64,000 nucleotides of DNA from Alistipes ihumii AP11. GTDB lineage: Bacteria; Bacteroidota; Bacteroidia; Bacteroidales; Rikenellaceae. Made by a program: the position numbers and the translations under genes. Below the pieces are notes generated by a model. It worked only from the letters and a program-made list of their open reading frames with translations, ran no database searches and was not told the DNA's origin. Position 1 is the stretch's first letter; every line of letters begins with the position of its first letter. Below, piece by piece: positions 52,599 through 61,204 of this stretch. The stretch is taken from contig NZ_CP102294.1 in assembly GCF_025144665.1 (NCBI RefSeq), positions 2,170,001 through 2,234,000 on the forward strand, in the 5' to 3' direction.

Positions 52599-53156
52599 TT
52601 ATCGGGTTCGCCTGTTCGCAGCCGTGTCGGGACCGGTCGCAGCCTTTTGAGAGGACGCCCGTTCTCCCCGGAAGACGGTCGCGGCATGGGTTTTCGTATC
52701 CTGCAGAATCAGCAGGGAATCGGACAGTTCCGAGATGGCGAAAGTTCGGAATTCTTCGCGATACGGTTCGTCCGCTCCGCCGCGGACGAGGGTCCGCGTC
52801 ACGATGTAGCGTCCGTTTTCGTTCCCGGCCGTCTCCGCCGGGTCGAAACGGCAGGCCGGTTCGTCGAAAAGACGGTAGTCCGAGCGGCTTTCGTGCCTTC
52901 CCATGTAGACGAGCGTGACGATCCGTTCCGTCGCCGTGAACCGCATTTCGCAGGAGTAGTCCTTGGGGCCCGGGAATTGTACGATCCACTTTCTTTCCTG
53001 CAGACGCTCCGAAACAGAGCTCGGACGATCGGGCCGGCGGCACCCGGTCCATGCGGAACAACATGCGAGCATGAACAGAAGCCCGATCCGGCCGATCGGC
53101 TTCGAAAGCGCCTCGCCGTACGGACGAAAACTCGCATGCTTCATTCCGGTTGCCAT
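52599..53156 (-). CDS. Hypothetical lipoprotein
   Basis: 185 residues. The hydrophobic stretch IGRIGLLFMLACCSAWTGC suggests a lipoprotein signal with several possible lipobox cysteines, so the exact cut site is unclear. The mature part (KWIVQFPGPKDYSCEMRFTATERIVTLVYMG, CRFDPAETAGNENGRYIVTRTLV, LLILQDTKTHAATVFRG read in segments) looks like a small lipocalin-like beta barrel of the kind common in Bacteroidales. The true start could be the second ATG four codons later. It is on the same strand as cstA, 90 bases after its stop. Confidence 0.6.
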   Translation of the reverse strand: MATGMKHASFRPYGEALSKPIGRIGLLFMLACCSAWTGCRRPDRPSSVSERLQERKWIVQFPGPKDYSCEMRFTATERIVTLVYMGRHESRSDYRLFDEPACRFDPAETAGNENGRYIVTRTLVRGGADEPYREEFRTFAISELSDSLLILQDTKTHAATVFRGERASSQKAATGPDTAANRRTR

Positions 53157-53246
53157 ATCTATTTATATTCCGGTTGTCTTCGTCCGGCATCTGCGGTGGT
53201 TTTTTGCGTGCGGCGATGCCAAGGCGCGGCGTTCTTTCGGGTTCCG

Positions 53247-54722
53247 TCAATCGTTTCCCGGGCACTTCTCCGGCGATCCGGGTTTCCTGTACGGAACGGC
53301 GTTTCGTCGCTCGTATCGTCTTTTCCATCTCAGGAACAAACCGAGCACGGCGAGTGTCGCCGCTCCTCCCAGCGCGTAGGAGAGATTCCGGGACAGAGCC
53401 AGTCCCTCGCCGGCGATAAAGATATAAGTCGAGCAGACGGCCGTCATGAACAGCGCCGGAATCAGCGTGATCGCATAGAGCTTGCGCTCGCGGACCAGAT
53501 AGACCGTCAGAGCCCAGAGCGTGAACACGGCCAGCGTCTGATTGCACCATGCGAAGTAGCGCCACAGGACGGCGAAGTCGATCTGCAGGATGACGAAACC
53601 CGCGACGAACAGCGGAACGGAGATGGCCAGTCGCTTGAGGATCGGCCGCTGGTCGAGGCGCATGAAATCGGCTACGATCAGCCGGGCCGACCGGAAGGCC
53701 GTGTCGCCCGAAGTGATCGGCGCGGCGATCACGCCCAGCACGGCGAGCAGACCGCCCAGCGTGCCGAGCCAATCCCGCGTGATCGAATTGACGATGATCG
53801 CGGCGTTGTCGTTGCCCGACGAGGCGGCGAACAGCGCGGTTCCTTCGTCGGTATGGAAAAAGTAGGTAGCCGCGGCCGCCCAGATGAGCGCGACGATCCC
53901 TTCCGTGATCATGGCTCCGTAGAAAACCGGACGTCCGTATTTCTCGCTGGTCATGCAGCGGGCCATCATCGGCGACTGCGTCGCATGGAATCCCGAGATC
54001 GCCCCGCAGGCGATCGATACGAACATCATGGGGAAGATCGGCAGACCGTCGGGGTGCGTATTGGCCGCGCCGTCGGTCAGTTCGGGCAGGGAAGGATGAT
54101 GCCAGAAAAGCATGGCGAGTATTCCGACAGCCATGAATATCAGTGCGATGGCGAACAGCGGATAGATCTTGCCGATGATCTTGTCGATCGGCAACAGCGT
54201 GGCCAGTACGTAATAGACGAATACGACGGTCGCCCAGAACGCCAGATCGAGGCTGTCCGGCGTCAGCTTGGCGAGCAGGCCGGCCGGTCCGGCCACGAAT
54301 ACGGCGCCGACCAGTACCATCAGCAGCACCGAGAAGACCCGCATGAACTGCTTGAACCGGCTTCCGAGGTATCGGCCGATCGTCTCGGGCAGGCTTTCTC
54401 CGTCGTTGCGGAGCGAGATCATGCCCGAGAGAAAATCGTGCACGGCTCCGGCGAAGATACTGCCCAGTACGATCCACAAGTAGGAAGCCGTGCCGAACTT
54501 GGCTCCCATGATCGCTCCGAATATGGGACCGAGGCCCGCGATATTCAGGAACTGGATCATGAAGATTTTCCACGCCGGCATCGGAATGTAGTCGACTCCG
54601 TCCTGTTTGGTGTAGGCCGGAGTCGCGCGTTTCGGATCGACGCCGAAGACGCGGGAAACGAATTTCCCGTAGATGAAGTAGCCGGCTATGAGCGCGGCCA
54701 GTGCGACGGTGAAAGTAATCAT
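53247..54722 (-). CDS. cstA: CstA-family carbon starvation / peptide or pyruvate transporter
   Basis: 491 residues with about 13 hydrophobic helices. Motifs: VDYIPMPAWKIFMIQFLNIAGLGPIFGAIMGAKFG, FAGAVHDFLSGMISLRNDGESLPE, ISGFHATQSPMMARC, AAPITSGDTAFRSARL. E. coli relatives take up peptides or pyruvate at starvation; the substrate here is unknown. This short form lacks the long C-terminal part of E. coli CstA. It ends in a basic cytoplasmic tail. Confidence 0.92.
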   Translation of the reverse strand: MITFTVALAALIAGYFIYGKFVSRVFGVDPKRATPAYTKQDGVDYIPMPAWKIFMIQFLNIAGLGPIFGAIMGAKFGTASYLWIVLGSIFAGAVHDFLSGMISLRNDGESLPETIGRYLGSRFKQFMRVFSVLLMVLVGAVFVAGPAGLLAKLTPDSLDLAFWATVVFVYYVLATLLPIDKIIGKIYPLFAIALIFMAVGILAMLFWHHPSLPELTDGAANTHPDGLPIFPMMFVSIACGAISGFHATQSPMMARCMTSEKYGRPVFYGAMITEGIVALIWAAAATYFFHTDEGTALFAASSGNDNAAIIVNSITRDWLGTLGGLLAVLGVIAAPITSGDTAFRSARLIVADFMRLDQRPILKRLAISVPLFVAGFVILQIDFAVLWRYFAWCNQTLAVFTLWALTVYLVRERKLYAITLIPALFMTAVCSTYIFIAGEGLALSRNLSYALGGAATLAVLGLFLRWKRRYERRNAVPYRKPGSPEKCPGND

Positions 54723-54804
54723 AGGCTGACGACAATAACCCGCATGGCCCGGTGCCGTGCGGTTCGGTGATTTTCAGCGACGTGCCGGCGCTGCCGGCAC
54801 AGGC

Positions 54805-55212
54805 TTATTCTCCGTAGTGAAAGCGGACCGTTTGCTTGCAGTCGGGGTGCAGCGAGCGGGCTACCGGGCAGGTAGCCGCCGCCCGTTCCAGTACGGTGCG
54901 CGCTTTCGGAGCCATCTCTCCCGGAAAACGTATGTCGATTATTATCTCGCCGATACGGCGCGGATCGGCGCTCATTACCTTGGTGATGCTCAGGCGGGTC
55001 CCGACTATGTCGACGCCTTGCGTCCGGGCCGCGATGCCCATCAGCGTCATCATGCAGCTGCCCAATGCTGCGGCTACCAGATCGGTCGGCGAGAAAGCCT
55101 CGCCCTTTCCGTGATTGTCGGTCGGCGCGTCGGTCAGAATCTTGCTGCCCGACTGCACATGGGTCGCTTCGGTGCGAAGCTCGCCCAGATAGATGGTTTC
55201 TACGGTTGCCAT
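54805..55212 (-). CDS. OsmC/Ohr-family protein
   Basis: 135 residues. The two redox cysteines sit in AALGSCMMTLMG (Cys53) and ATCPVARSLHPD (Cys114), as in OsmC-type thiol peroxidases that reduce organic hydroperoxides. KGEAFSPTDLVAAALG is the family core. It is in the same direction as cstA, 82 bases upstream of it, and has a -7 box 110 bases before its start. Confidence 0.92.
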   Translation of the reverse strand: MATVETIYLGELRTEATHVQSGSKILTDAPTDNHGKGEAFSPTDLVAAALGSCMMTLMGIAARTQGVDIVGTRLSITKVMSADPRRIGEIIIDIRFPGEMAPKARTVLERAAATCPVARSLHPDCKQTVRFHYGE

Positions 55213-55321
55213 GCTTGTTCCGTTTTTTCTTGGGGATGCCGGTTTCTCCGAGACTGCGGTTCCGGGCGGAAATGCTTTGCGCCGGAACGCTCGATTTCCG
55301 GATTACGCGTGCTCCCGATGA

Positions 55322-55329
55322 CAAAGATA
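55322..55329 (-). promoter_or_regulatory. Promoter of the osmC-like gene (-7 box)
   Basis: On the minus strand TATCTTTG, a perfect -7 box, giving a leader of about 105 bases. Confidence 0.5.
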
Positions 55330-55708
55330 GCGCAACTTTGCTTTTTTCGTGTCATGAACCGGCCTTTAAATTGCATGCGCATGCAAAAAAATCGGTCGGT
55401 CGATTTTGCCTCGGCCCCGTGCCGGCCCGCTTGCCGGAGCCGGAGAACGCGGGTCGCGGAATCTTCCGGCGGGCCGATCCGGATCGTGCGTCCGGAAACG
55501 GCGCTGCTTCGGCCGTGATCGGATTTGGATATTCGTTTGATTTTCGTGACCTTACCGTCGGGTGCGGAGCGGTTTCCGAAACGAAGACGAGGTCCGCCGG
55601 TCCGGGATCGTTCGTTTTGCGGCGCTCGGCGAACGGTCCGGCGGCTTTTCTCTCCGAGGCGGCACGTCCTGTCGCGGAACGGTTCCGAAAAACTAAAAAA
55701 CGGTCGCC
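55330..55708. other. Intergenic stretch with a 16-base palindrome
   Basis: No gene seen. TTGCATGCGCATGCAA (55371-55386) is a perfect palindrome followed by an A run; it could be a protein-binding site or a terminator stem. Confidence 0.45.
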
Positions 55709-56485
55709 ATGCAGAAAAAAACTTTTGTGCTTTTCCTGTCGTCGTTCGCGTTGCAATTCCTTTCCGCCGGCGAACCTTTCATGTTCGTAAAAAGGGTGGA
55801 AAACAATATCGATCGGTGCAATTTGGAGAATATCCTGCCGGACGGGTCCGTCGAGGTGCTGTACAATCTGGGAAGCAAGTCGGATCTGGAACGATTGTTT
55901 TTCGACCGTTTCAATGCGCCGGTGGAATTTTTCTTCAGGCCGAATCCCGGCATGAACGATCCCCGAGATGTAGCCGGTCTGCGAATCTTGAAAGATACGG
56001 CGGACAACTCGTATCGGCTCGAAGTCAAGCGAATCGCGAATCTTAAGGAAGTAGACGACGAGTTGGACAAAGAGTATCCCTATGTCTGTTTCAGAGCCGA
56101 GGATGTAACTCCAGAGCTGCCTTACAGCGAGATACGTCGCCATATAGAGCACAACGACAGCATGGATACGAAGCGGCGGCAGGAAAGAATGAAGCGTTAC
56201 CGGGTCGAGACGAAATCTTTCCGCATCGGTCAGCAACTGGCCGACGCGCTGTACAATCGGATAACCGACATGATCGAGCATTTCGACAGTCGGTACGAAG
56301 GGCGCTATGCGGCCTATTCGGTCACGTTCCGTTGCGTAGTCGGAAACGAGGTTTGGACTCTCTTTTTCCGCGATGTGCCGCAGGGCGAGACGCTCGCGCT
56401 TTCCGATCTGTGCATGCGGATGCTCCGCGACGCCAAGACGGACGATTGGGCCGAGGCGGAATATCTGAATCTGTTGAGCCGTTGA
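55709..56485 (+). CDS. Hypothetical secreted protein
   Basis: 258 residues with a signal peptide ending near residue 20 (LQFLSAGEP). The body is mixed strand and helix with charged segments (NNIDRCNLENILPDGSVEVLY, RRHIEHNDSMDTKRRQERMKRYRVETKSF, TFRCVVGNEVWTLFFRDVPQG). I do not recognise a family. It lies 95 bases upstream of engB on the same strand, with no obvious promoter of its own identified. Confidence 0.65.
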   Translation: MQKKTFVLFLSSFALQFLSAGEPFMFVKRVENNIDRCNLENILPDGSVEVLYNLGSKSDLERLFFDRFNAPVEFFFRPNPGMNDPRDVAGLRILKDTADNSYRLEVKRIANLKEVDDELDKEYPYVCFRAEDVTPELPYSEIRRHIEHNDSMDTKRRQERMKRYRVETKSFRIGQQLADALYNRITDMIEHFDSRYEGRYAAYSVTFRCVVGNEVWTLFFRDVPQGETLALSDLCMRMLRDAKTDDWAEAEYLNLLSR

Positions 56486-56580
56486 ACCGGCGCTTTCCGG
56501 TCGGGGGAGGCGGCGGCGCGTTCCCGGTCCGCGTTTCGGTTTTCGCCGAAAATTTGCGACCTTTGCCGAAAACCTTTCCG

Positions 56581-57186
56581 ATGAACGTCACTTCCGCGAT
56601 TTTTACCGTCAGCAGCAGCTCGCTCGGCCAGTGTCCCTCGGACGGACTGCCCGAATTCGCCTTCATCGGGCGCTCGAACGTCGGCAAGTCGTCGCTCATC
56701 AACATGCTGACCGACTCCCCCTCGCTGGCCAAGGTGTCGTCGACACCGGGGAAGACGCGGCTCGTCAACCATTTTTTGGTCAACGGAAGCTGGTATCTGG
56801 TCGATCTGCCGGGATACGGCTATGCCCGCGTATCGAAAAGCCAGCGGGGCGAATTCTCGAAGCTGATTACCGACTACGTGCTCCGGCGCGAGCAAATGGT
56901 TTTCCTGTTCGTGCTGCTCGACTCGCGTCACGAGCCGCAGAAGATCGACCTGCGTTTCATCGAGATGCTCGGCCGCGCGGGCGTTCCGTTCGGACTGGTT
57001 TTCACCAAGACCGACAAGCTTTCTGCCGACCGGCTCGCGTCGAACGTGGCGCGCTACCGACGGGTGCTGCTCGAGTCTTGGGAGGAACTGCCTCCGGTTT
57101 TTCTGACGTCGTCCGAGAAAAAAAGGGGCCGTGCGGAAATTCTCGATTTTATCGACCGCTGCCTGCGGCCGGCCTCGGACCGGTAG
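56581..57186 (+). CDS. engB: Ribosome biogenesis GTPase EngB/YsxC
   Basis: 201 residues, the family length. G1 GRSNVGKSSLINML, switch region TPGKTRLVNHFLVNG, G3 DLPGYGYARVSK, G4 TKTDKL, G5-like TSSEKKRGR. EngB helps mature the 50S ribosomal subunit. The frame is open for 83 codons upstream, but the ATG at 56581 fits the family N-terminus. Confidence 0.95.
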   Translation: MNVTSAIFTVSSSSLGQCPSDGLPEFAFIGRSNVGKSSLINMLTDSPSLAKVSSTPGKTRLVNHFLVNGSWYLVDLPGYGYARVSKSQRGEFSKLITDYVLRREQMVFLFVLLDSRHEPQKIDLRFIEMLGRAGVPFGLVFTKTDKLSADRLASNVARYRRVLLESWEELPPVFLTSSEKKRGRAEILDFIDRCLRPASDR

Positions 57187-57274
57187 GCGTCGGAGTGCCG
57201 GAGAAAGCGCTGCTGCGGTCCGTGTCCTTGCCGCATTTTTGTGAATAAAATGACGATTCGTCCCTTATTTTCGC

Positions 57275-57293
57275 TAAATTTGAAGTACATTTG
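57275..57293 (+). promoter_or_regulatory. prs promoter (two overlapping -7 boxes)
   Basis: TAAATTTG (57275-57282) and TACATTTG (57286-57293) are both perfect -7 boxes; the second is 28 bases before the start codon. Confidence 0.5.
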
Positions 57294-57320
57294 CATCCAA
57301 ATGAATCAACCCTTCTGATC

Positions 57321-58262
57321 ATGGCCATTCACAAACTCAAGATCTTCTCCTGCCGGAGCTCGCGCTATCTGGCCGAGAAGATCGCAGCCAATTTCGGCGT
57401 AAATCTCGGTAACTCACAGGTCTTGGAGTTCAGCGACGGAGAGTTTCAGCCTGCCTACGACGAAAGTATCCGCGGGTGCACCGTCTTTATCGTACAGTCG
57501 ACTTTCCCGCCTGCGGACAATCTGATGGAGCTGCTGTTGATGATCGATGCGGCCCACCGTGCGTCGGCTCACCGGGTGATTGCCGTCATGCCCTATTTCG
57601 GATGGGCCCGTCAGGACCGTAAGGACCGGCCCCGCGTCTCGATAGGAGCCAAGCTGGTGGCCAATCTGCTGCGAGCGGCGGGCGTCGACCGGATCATGAC
57701 GATGGATTTGCACGCCGATCAGATTCAAGGGTTTTTCGACATTCCGGTCGATCATTTGTATGCGAGCGGCATTTTCGTTCCCTATATGAAGAATCTGCAG
57801 ATGGAGAATCTGTCGATCGCCGCGCCCGACATGGGCGGAGCCAAGCGTGCCCATGCCTATTCGCAGCACCTGAACGCTCCGATGATTATCAGCCACAAGC
57901 AGCGAGAGAAAGCCAACGTCGTGGGCAAGATCACGGCGATCGGCGATGTGGAGGACCGCAATATCATCATCATGGACGACATGATCGACACGGCGGGCAC
58001 GATCACCAAGGCCGCCGATATGTTCATGGAGATGGGCGCGCGAAGCGTCCGCGCTGCCGTGACTCATCCCGTGCTTTCGGGTCCGGCTTACGACCGGATC
58101 AACAAGAGCGCGCTGTCGGAAGTGATCGTGACCGATACCATACCGCTGAAGCAAAGCGAGGACCTGTCGAAATTCACCGTACTTTCGGTAGCCGACTTGT
58201 TTGCCGATGTGATCGAGCGCGTGCACGATTACAAGGAGATCAGCTCGAAATTCATCTTCTGA
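57321..58262 (+). CDS. prs: Ribose-phosphate pyrophosphokinase
   Basis: 313 residues. It makes PRPP from ribose 5-phosphate and ATP for nucleotide, histidine and tryptophan synthesis. Motifs: SCRSSRYLAEKIA, FSDGEFQPAYDESIRG, PYFGWARQDRKDRPR, the PRPP loop IIIMDDMIDTAGTI. The ATG at 57321 (MAIHKLKIFSC) fits family N-termini better than an upstream start ten codons earlier, which would overlap the promoter boxes. Confidence 0.95.
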   Translation: MAIHKLKIFSCRSSRYLAEKIAANFGVNLGNSQVLEFSDGEFQPAYDESIRGCTVFIVQSTFPPADNLMELLLMIDAAHRASAHRVIAVMPYFGWARQDRKDRPRVSIGAKLVANLLRAAGVDRIMTMDLHADQIQGFFDIPVDHLYASGIFVPYMKNLQMENLSIAAPDMGGAKRAHAYSQHLNAPMIISHKQREKANVVGKITAIGDVEDRNIIIMDDMIDTAGTITKAADMFMEMGARSVRAAVTHPVLSGPAYDRINKSALSEVIVTDTIPLKQSEDLSKFTVLSVADLFADVIERVHDYKEISSKFIF

Positions 58263-58304
58263 GACGAGCTTTCGGCACGAGTTTGACAAACCGGTATGAA
58301 ATTC

Positions 58305-58339
58305 AAGCAAAAAGGCGCCGAAAGCGCTTTTTTGCTTAA
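58305..58339 (+). terminator. prs terminator
   Basis: AAGCAAAAAGGCGC (58305-58318) pairs with GCGCTTTTTTGCTT (58324-58337) with one bulge; the T-rich arm supplies the U run. Confidence 0.75.
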
Positions 58340-58805
58340 TATGACCGTTCGTACGCAAGAATGCCCGGTTCCCCTCTCCGAATATGGCGATGGGACTCCC
58401 GGCTTCAGAGAGCGTCGGGAATTCTCTTTGCTCGGATAATTGCCTTTGTCGGATGTGCGCGGCGGGGAGGGTGGGGCTGTTGCCCGGATTTCATTTCGAC
58501 CCGTTTCCCGTTTGCGTGAGCTGCCGTATTCGATTTCGGATGAAATTTGGTGCGCTTCCCCTGTCCGGGCGTATGATCCGGCTGAGCCGCACCGCGTGCT
58601 ATGCCGCCGATATTTCCGGGAGGTGGCGCTGCGACCGTTTCCGTATTTGTGGACGGAGTGTTTTTGGAACGATTGACGGGGCTGTTCGCGTACGGTATAT
58701 TCGGCAAGAGCCGTTCTTTATTATGTTTTCCGGTGCGAATCTCTTGCGGGAAAGCTGTGACATGTTGCTCCAAGGCATTATTTTCATTGATTTTTAGCCC
58801 GGAAA
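58340..58805. other. Intergenic, no gene seen
   Basis: No recognisable gene in either direction between the prs terminator and the tRNA promoter; open frames here are not protein-like. Confidence 0.5.
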
Positions 58806-58837
58806 TTTGGTCGTTTACAAACTTTGACCTACTTTTG
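58806..58837 (+). promoter_or_regulatory. tRNA-Ser promoter
   Basis: TTTG (58806-58809), a 20-base spacer, then TACTTTTG (58830-58837), a textbook Bacteroidetes promoter, 32 bases before the mature tRNA. Confidence 0.75.
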
Positions 58838-58869
58838 CGTTCGGTTATTTCGGAAGAAAGCCGAAGCCC

Positions 58870-58961
58870 GGAGAGGTGGGTGAGTGGCTGAAACCAGTAG
58901 TTTGCTAAACTGCCGAGCTGGGCAACTGGCTCCACGGGTTCGAATCCCGTCCTCTCCGCCA
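58870..58961 (+). tRNA. tRNA-Ser (GCU), CCA encoded
   Basis: Acceptor arm GGAGAGG (58870-58876) pairs with CCTCTCC (58951-58957), discriminator G58958 and encoded CCA 58959-58961. The anticodon arm GTAGT-TTGCTAA-ACTGC carries anticodon GCT at 58904-58906, reading AGC/AGU. A long variable arm (about CCGAGCTGGGCAACTGG) is present, as expected for tRNA-Ser, and the T arm is GGGTTCGAATCCC. Confidence 0.96.
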
Positions 58962-58993
58962 CGTTGAAAGCCAAGAGGCGACAACGATAGGTC

Positions 58994-59036
58994 AAATCCT
59001 GCAGGATCAAATACTTGCAGGATTTTTTCTTTTTTG
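58994..59036 (+). terminator. Terminator after tRNA-Ser
   Basis: AAATCCTGCA (58994-59003) pairs with TGCAGGATTT (59016-59025), followed by a long T-rich run. Confidence 0.85.
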
Positions 59037-59284
59037 GGGTATCGTCAAAACCAGCGCGAAAAAGGCTCTGAAACAGGTAGCAGAGTATCCAAATCGTTAC
59101 CTGAAGACCTTACACCCGATCAGGTAACGATTTGTCCGGAATTGTCTTATTTGCAGTCGAATATGGCTAAGAGGATCTGTCGAGACGAAAAACGGGGTCA
59201 GTAATTTTGTAAACATTATAATTCCCTTTTTGTATGGACAAATAAACCGGTCTTCTTTCCATTAGATAGAACGATCCGGAATAG
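59037..59284. other. Stretch after tRNA-Ser with a 14-base inverted repeat
   Basis: AAATCGTTACCTGA (59091-59104) and TCAGGTAACGATTT (59120-59133) form a perfect inverted repeat. No gene is recognised. Together with the DinD fragment downstream, this reads as remains of an integrated element. Confidence 0.5.
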
Positions 59285-59497
59285 GATATCGAACGTATGT
59301 TGGAATATTATCATCGTAAGGGCTATTCCGACAGTTGGATCAATCAACGACTGCAATCTATCGAGATTCGCAAGGAACTGACCGACGAATGGGAACGGCG
59401 CGTCGTTAAAAAGGCCGGAAATATGCCGTTTTAACCGGTATCATCACGCTGACGGCACCGTTCGTCATGGCCGTATGGGGGGTGTATCGGGATTGAA
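59285..59497 (+). pseudogene. DinD-like (DNA damage-inducible protein D) fragment
   Basis: In one frame: DIERMLEYYHRKGYSDSWI followed by NQRLQSIEIRKELTDEWERR, which I associate with the C-terminal part of DinD/BRO-type proteins. A TAG stop lies three codons before DIER, the intact open frame is only 45 codons (59297-59434), and a one-base shift near 59408 is needed to continue as KYAVLTGIITLT. The rest of the gene is missing. DinD genes are often carried by phages and conjugative elements in Bacteroidales. Confidence 0.6.
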
Positions 59498-59558
59498 ACA
59501 TCTTCGGTCTAAAAAGTAACGATACACAAAATATAAATCCTTTCTCTCGGGAGGAGAT

Positions 59559-59601
59559 ATAAATCAGGGGATAGAATTGCAAACTCTATCCCCTGATTTA
59601 T
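59559..59601. terminator. Strong hairpin (bidirectional terminator)
   Basis: Seventeen-base perfect stem ATAAATCAGGGGATAGA (59559-59575) with its complement (59585-59601) and a 9-base loop. A/T-rich outer arms on both sides fit a bidirectional terminator. Confidence 0.7.
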
Positions 59602-59724
59602 GTTACAGGCCGAATCCGCGTTTTACTTTCGGTCCGGGTTTATGATTTTCTCCAGTAACGTTCGGCTTTAGCGAATCCGATCTACTTTCTTTTATCGTAA
59701 TACGCCGGTAGCCCGATTTTTGTT

Positions 59725-60087
59725 TTGCCGGAGCAACGAGATCGATTTTTCGCAGACCGAGGGTCTGTAGCGGCTGCCCGTTCTTGCTGGTACGACCCGG
59801 ACCGGGAAATGTGGAAGGATCCGGTCTTTCTCGCCTCCTACCGGGTCCGCATCCGTTTCCATACGGACGGCACGGCCGAAGAGTACGAGGTTGAGTTCAC
59901 GACGATTCGCGGCTGTTATCGTTTCGATTCTCGGCGCGGGATGATGACATGGGAAAATGGCGAGCACTGTGTCGTTTCGCTGATGCCCTCGTATATGACG
60001 GAGGTCATTTATGAGCCGGTAGCGTGGAAACACGCCTGCGAGGAGACGTATAAGTTCGTATACGCACGTTTGTCCGTTATGAATTGA
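59725..60087 (+). CDS. Hypothetical protein, possibly truncated
   Basis: A 120-codon open frame starting at a TTG, ending in a stop at 60087. The part from about residue 22 (WYDPDREMWKDPVFLASYRVR, IRFHTDGTAEEYEVEFTTI, GMMTWENGEHCVVSLMPSY) looks like genuine beta-strand-rich protein, perhaps a lipocalin-like domain without its signal peptide. The start is weak and no ribosome site is evident. It is probably the 3' remnant of a secreted protein gene within the debris after tRNA-Ser. Confidence 0.35.
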   Translation: MPEQRDRFFADRGSVAAARSCWYDPDREMWKDPVFLASYRVRIRFHTDGTAEEYEVEFTTIRGCYRFDSRRGMMTWENGEHCVVSLMPSYMTEVIYEPVAWKHACEETYKFVYARLSVMN

Positions 60088-60636
60088 GCCGACCTCGGAT
60101 AAAAACGGATCGAAACCGGGTTACGCAGACTTCGTTTATAAAAGCGGTTCTCGTGCAGTCTGTGCTTTTCCCCTTTCATACGTTAAGGCTTTCGTTGTCC
60201 GGGGGCGCGGGGACCGGCCGTTCGGTTTTGGCTTCGACTCGGAACAGACTGAAAATTTCCGGTTTGTCGGAGTGGTAAGTTTCTTATTAATAAATTATTA
60301 TGTCTTGCGCCTTTTTGTGCCGCATCATCTTTTGGCATCAGTTCCGAGGCGGTTTTCCGGTCGATTTTTCCGGTTTTTTTACAGAGCCAGCAGTTCGGCT
60401 TCTTTCGTCCGTGTACTGCCGGCAATCTGTTCCTCCAAAGAAGGCTTGGGGCCGTTTGGTACGTTTGGGCGTAACGGTCGGCTTAAAATATGCAATGCGC
60501 TACGATATGAAAGTTCCGTAAAATGGCCGATCGGAAGATTGGCTTTCTTTTTATATGTGTAGTATATTATTCAGTAGATTCGATATACGAATCCTTATAA
60601 CGCTCACCCGTAAGTCTAACCATAAATCCCAATCTT
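60088..60636. other. Intergenic, no gene seen
   Basis: About 550 AT-rich bases upstream of the RteC-like gene; no gene or perfect -7 box recognised. Confidence 0.45.
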
Positions 60637-61197
60637 ATGAAAAACACCCAAACTTTTTCCAACAAAATGGTCGACCTGACCGGTATGCAGGATTACGAAC
60701 GAATTACGGCTGAGTTCAACCGCTTGACAAAAGACTATTATGCGAAGGAAAAGAATCCCGTTCAGCGGTTCCGCACTTTGCGCCAAATACGGATCAGACT
60801 TGCGTCGGCTAAAAAGGTTTACGAGGTGGCCGGTAAAGAGAGCGAGTATATTATCCGCTTGTTGAAAAACGAAGAGGAGATTGTTTTGATGTTCGCATCC
60901 CAGGCGAAAGATTCGGATCTTTCGCCGACCGAAAACAGAGCTTTACGTCTGAACTGGTCGGGCAAACAGATCGATTTGGTCGAGATCGTCTACGGTCTTT
61001 ATGTCGGCCGGTGTATCAACGGAGGACGATGCGGCATTCAGGAGATTGCAGCCGTTTTCGAGCGATTGTTCGGTGTCAGATTGCCGCATATCTACAACCG
61101 ACTGTTGGCTATCCGAAACCGTAAAAACGGACGGACCCCGTTTTTGAAATGGCTCAGCGAGCAGATCGAGCGGGATGCCGACCAGAAAGACGAATAA
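60637..61197 (+). CDS. RteC-domain protein (conjugative-element regulator-like)
   Basis: 186 residues. The C-terminal half LRLNWSGKQIDLVEIVYGLYV, CGIQEIAAVFERLFGVRL and NRLLAIRNRKNGRTPFLKWL matches the RteC signature (LKWTG..ALVELIYAL...EIAAAFE..F...I..RK..RT.FL) as I remember it. In CTnDOT-type elements RteC activates excision genes. Here no integrase, relaxase or excisionase is nearby, so it is either an orphan regulator or a leftover. The protein is shorter at the N-terminus than typical RteC. Confidence 0.75.
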   Translation: MKNTQTFSNKMVDLTGMQDYERITAEFNRLTKDYYAKEKNPVQRFRTLRQIRIRLASAKKVYEVAGKESEYIIRLLKNEEEIVLMFASQAKDSDLSPTENRALRLNWSGKQIDLVEIVYGLYVGRCINGGRCGIQEIAAVFERLFGVRLPHIYNRLLAIRNRKNGRTPFLKWLSEQIERDADQKDE

Positions 61198-61204
61198 GTA
61201 AGTG

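Noticed and set aside
52564-54770. Two open frames of about 700 codons in opposite directions
   Set aside because: Both overlap cstA in wrong frames; only the 491-residue frame has transporter helices and CstA motifs.
58405-59010. Minus-strand frame across the tRNA-Ser region
   Set aside because: It runs through a fully formed tRNA gene and its promoter; a common false prediction at tRNA loci.
58951-61197. Direct repeat of the tRNA 3' end as an attR site
   Set aside because: No second copy of the T-arm/acceptor sequence was found by eye downstream, so element boundaries cannot be defined.
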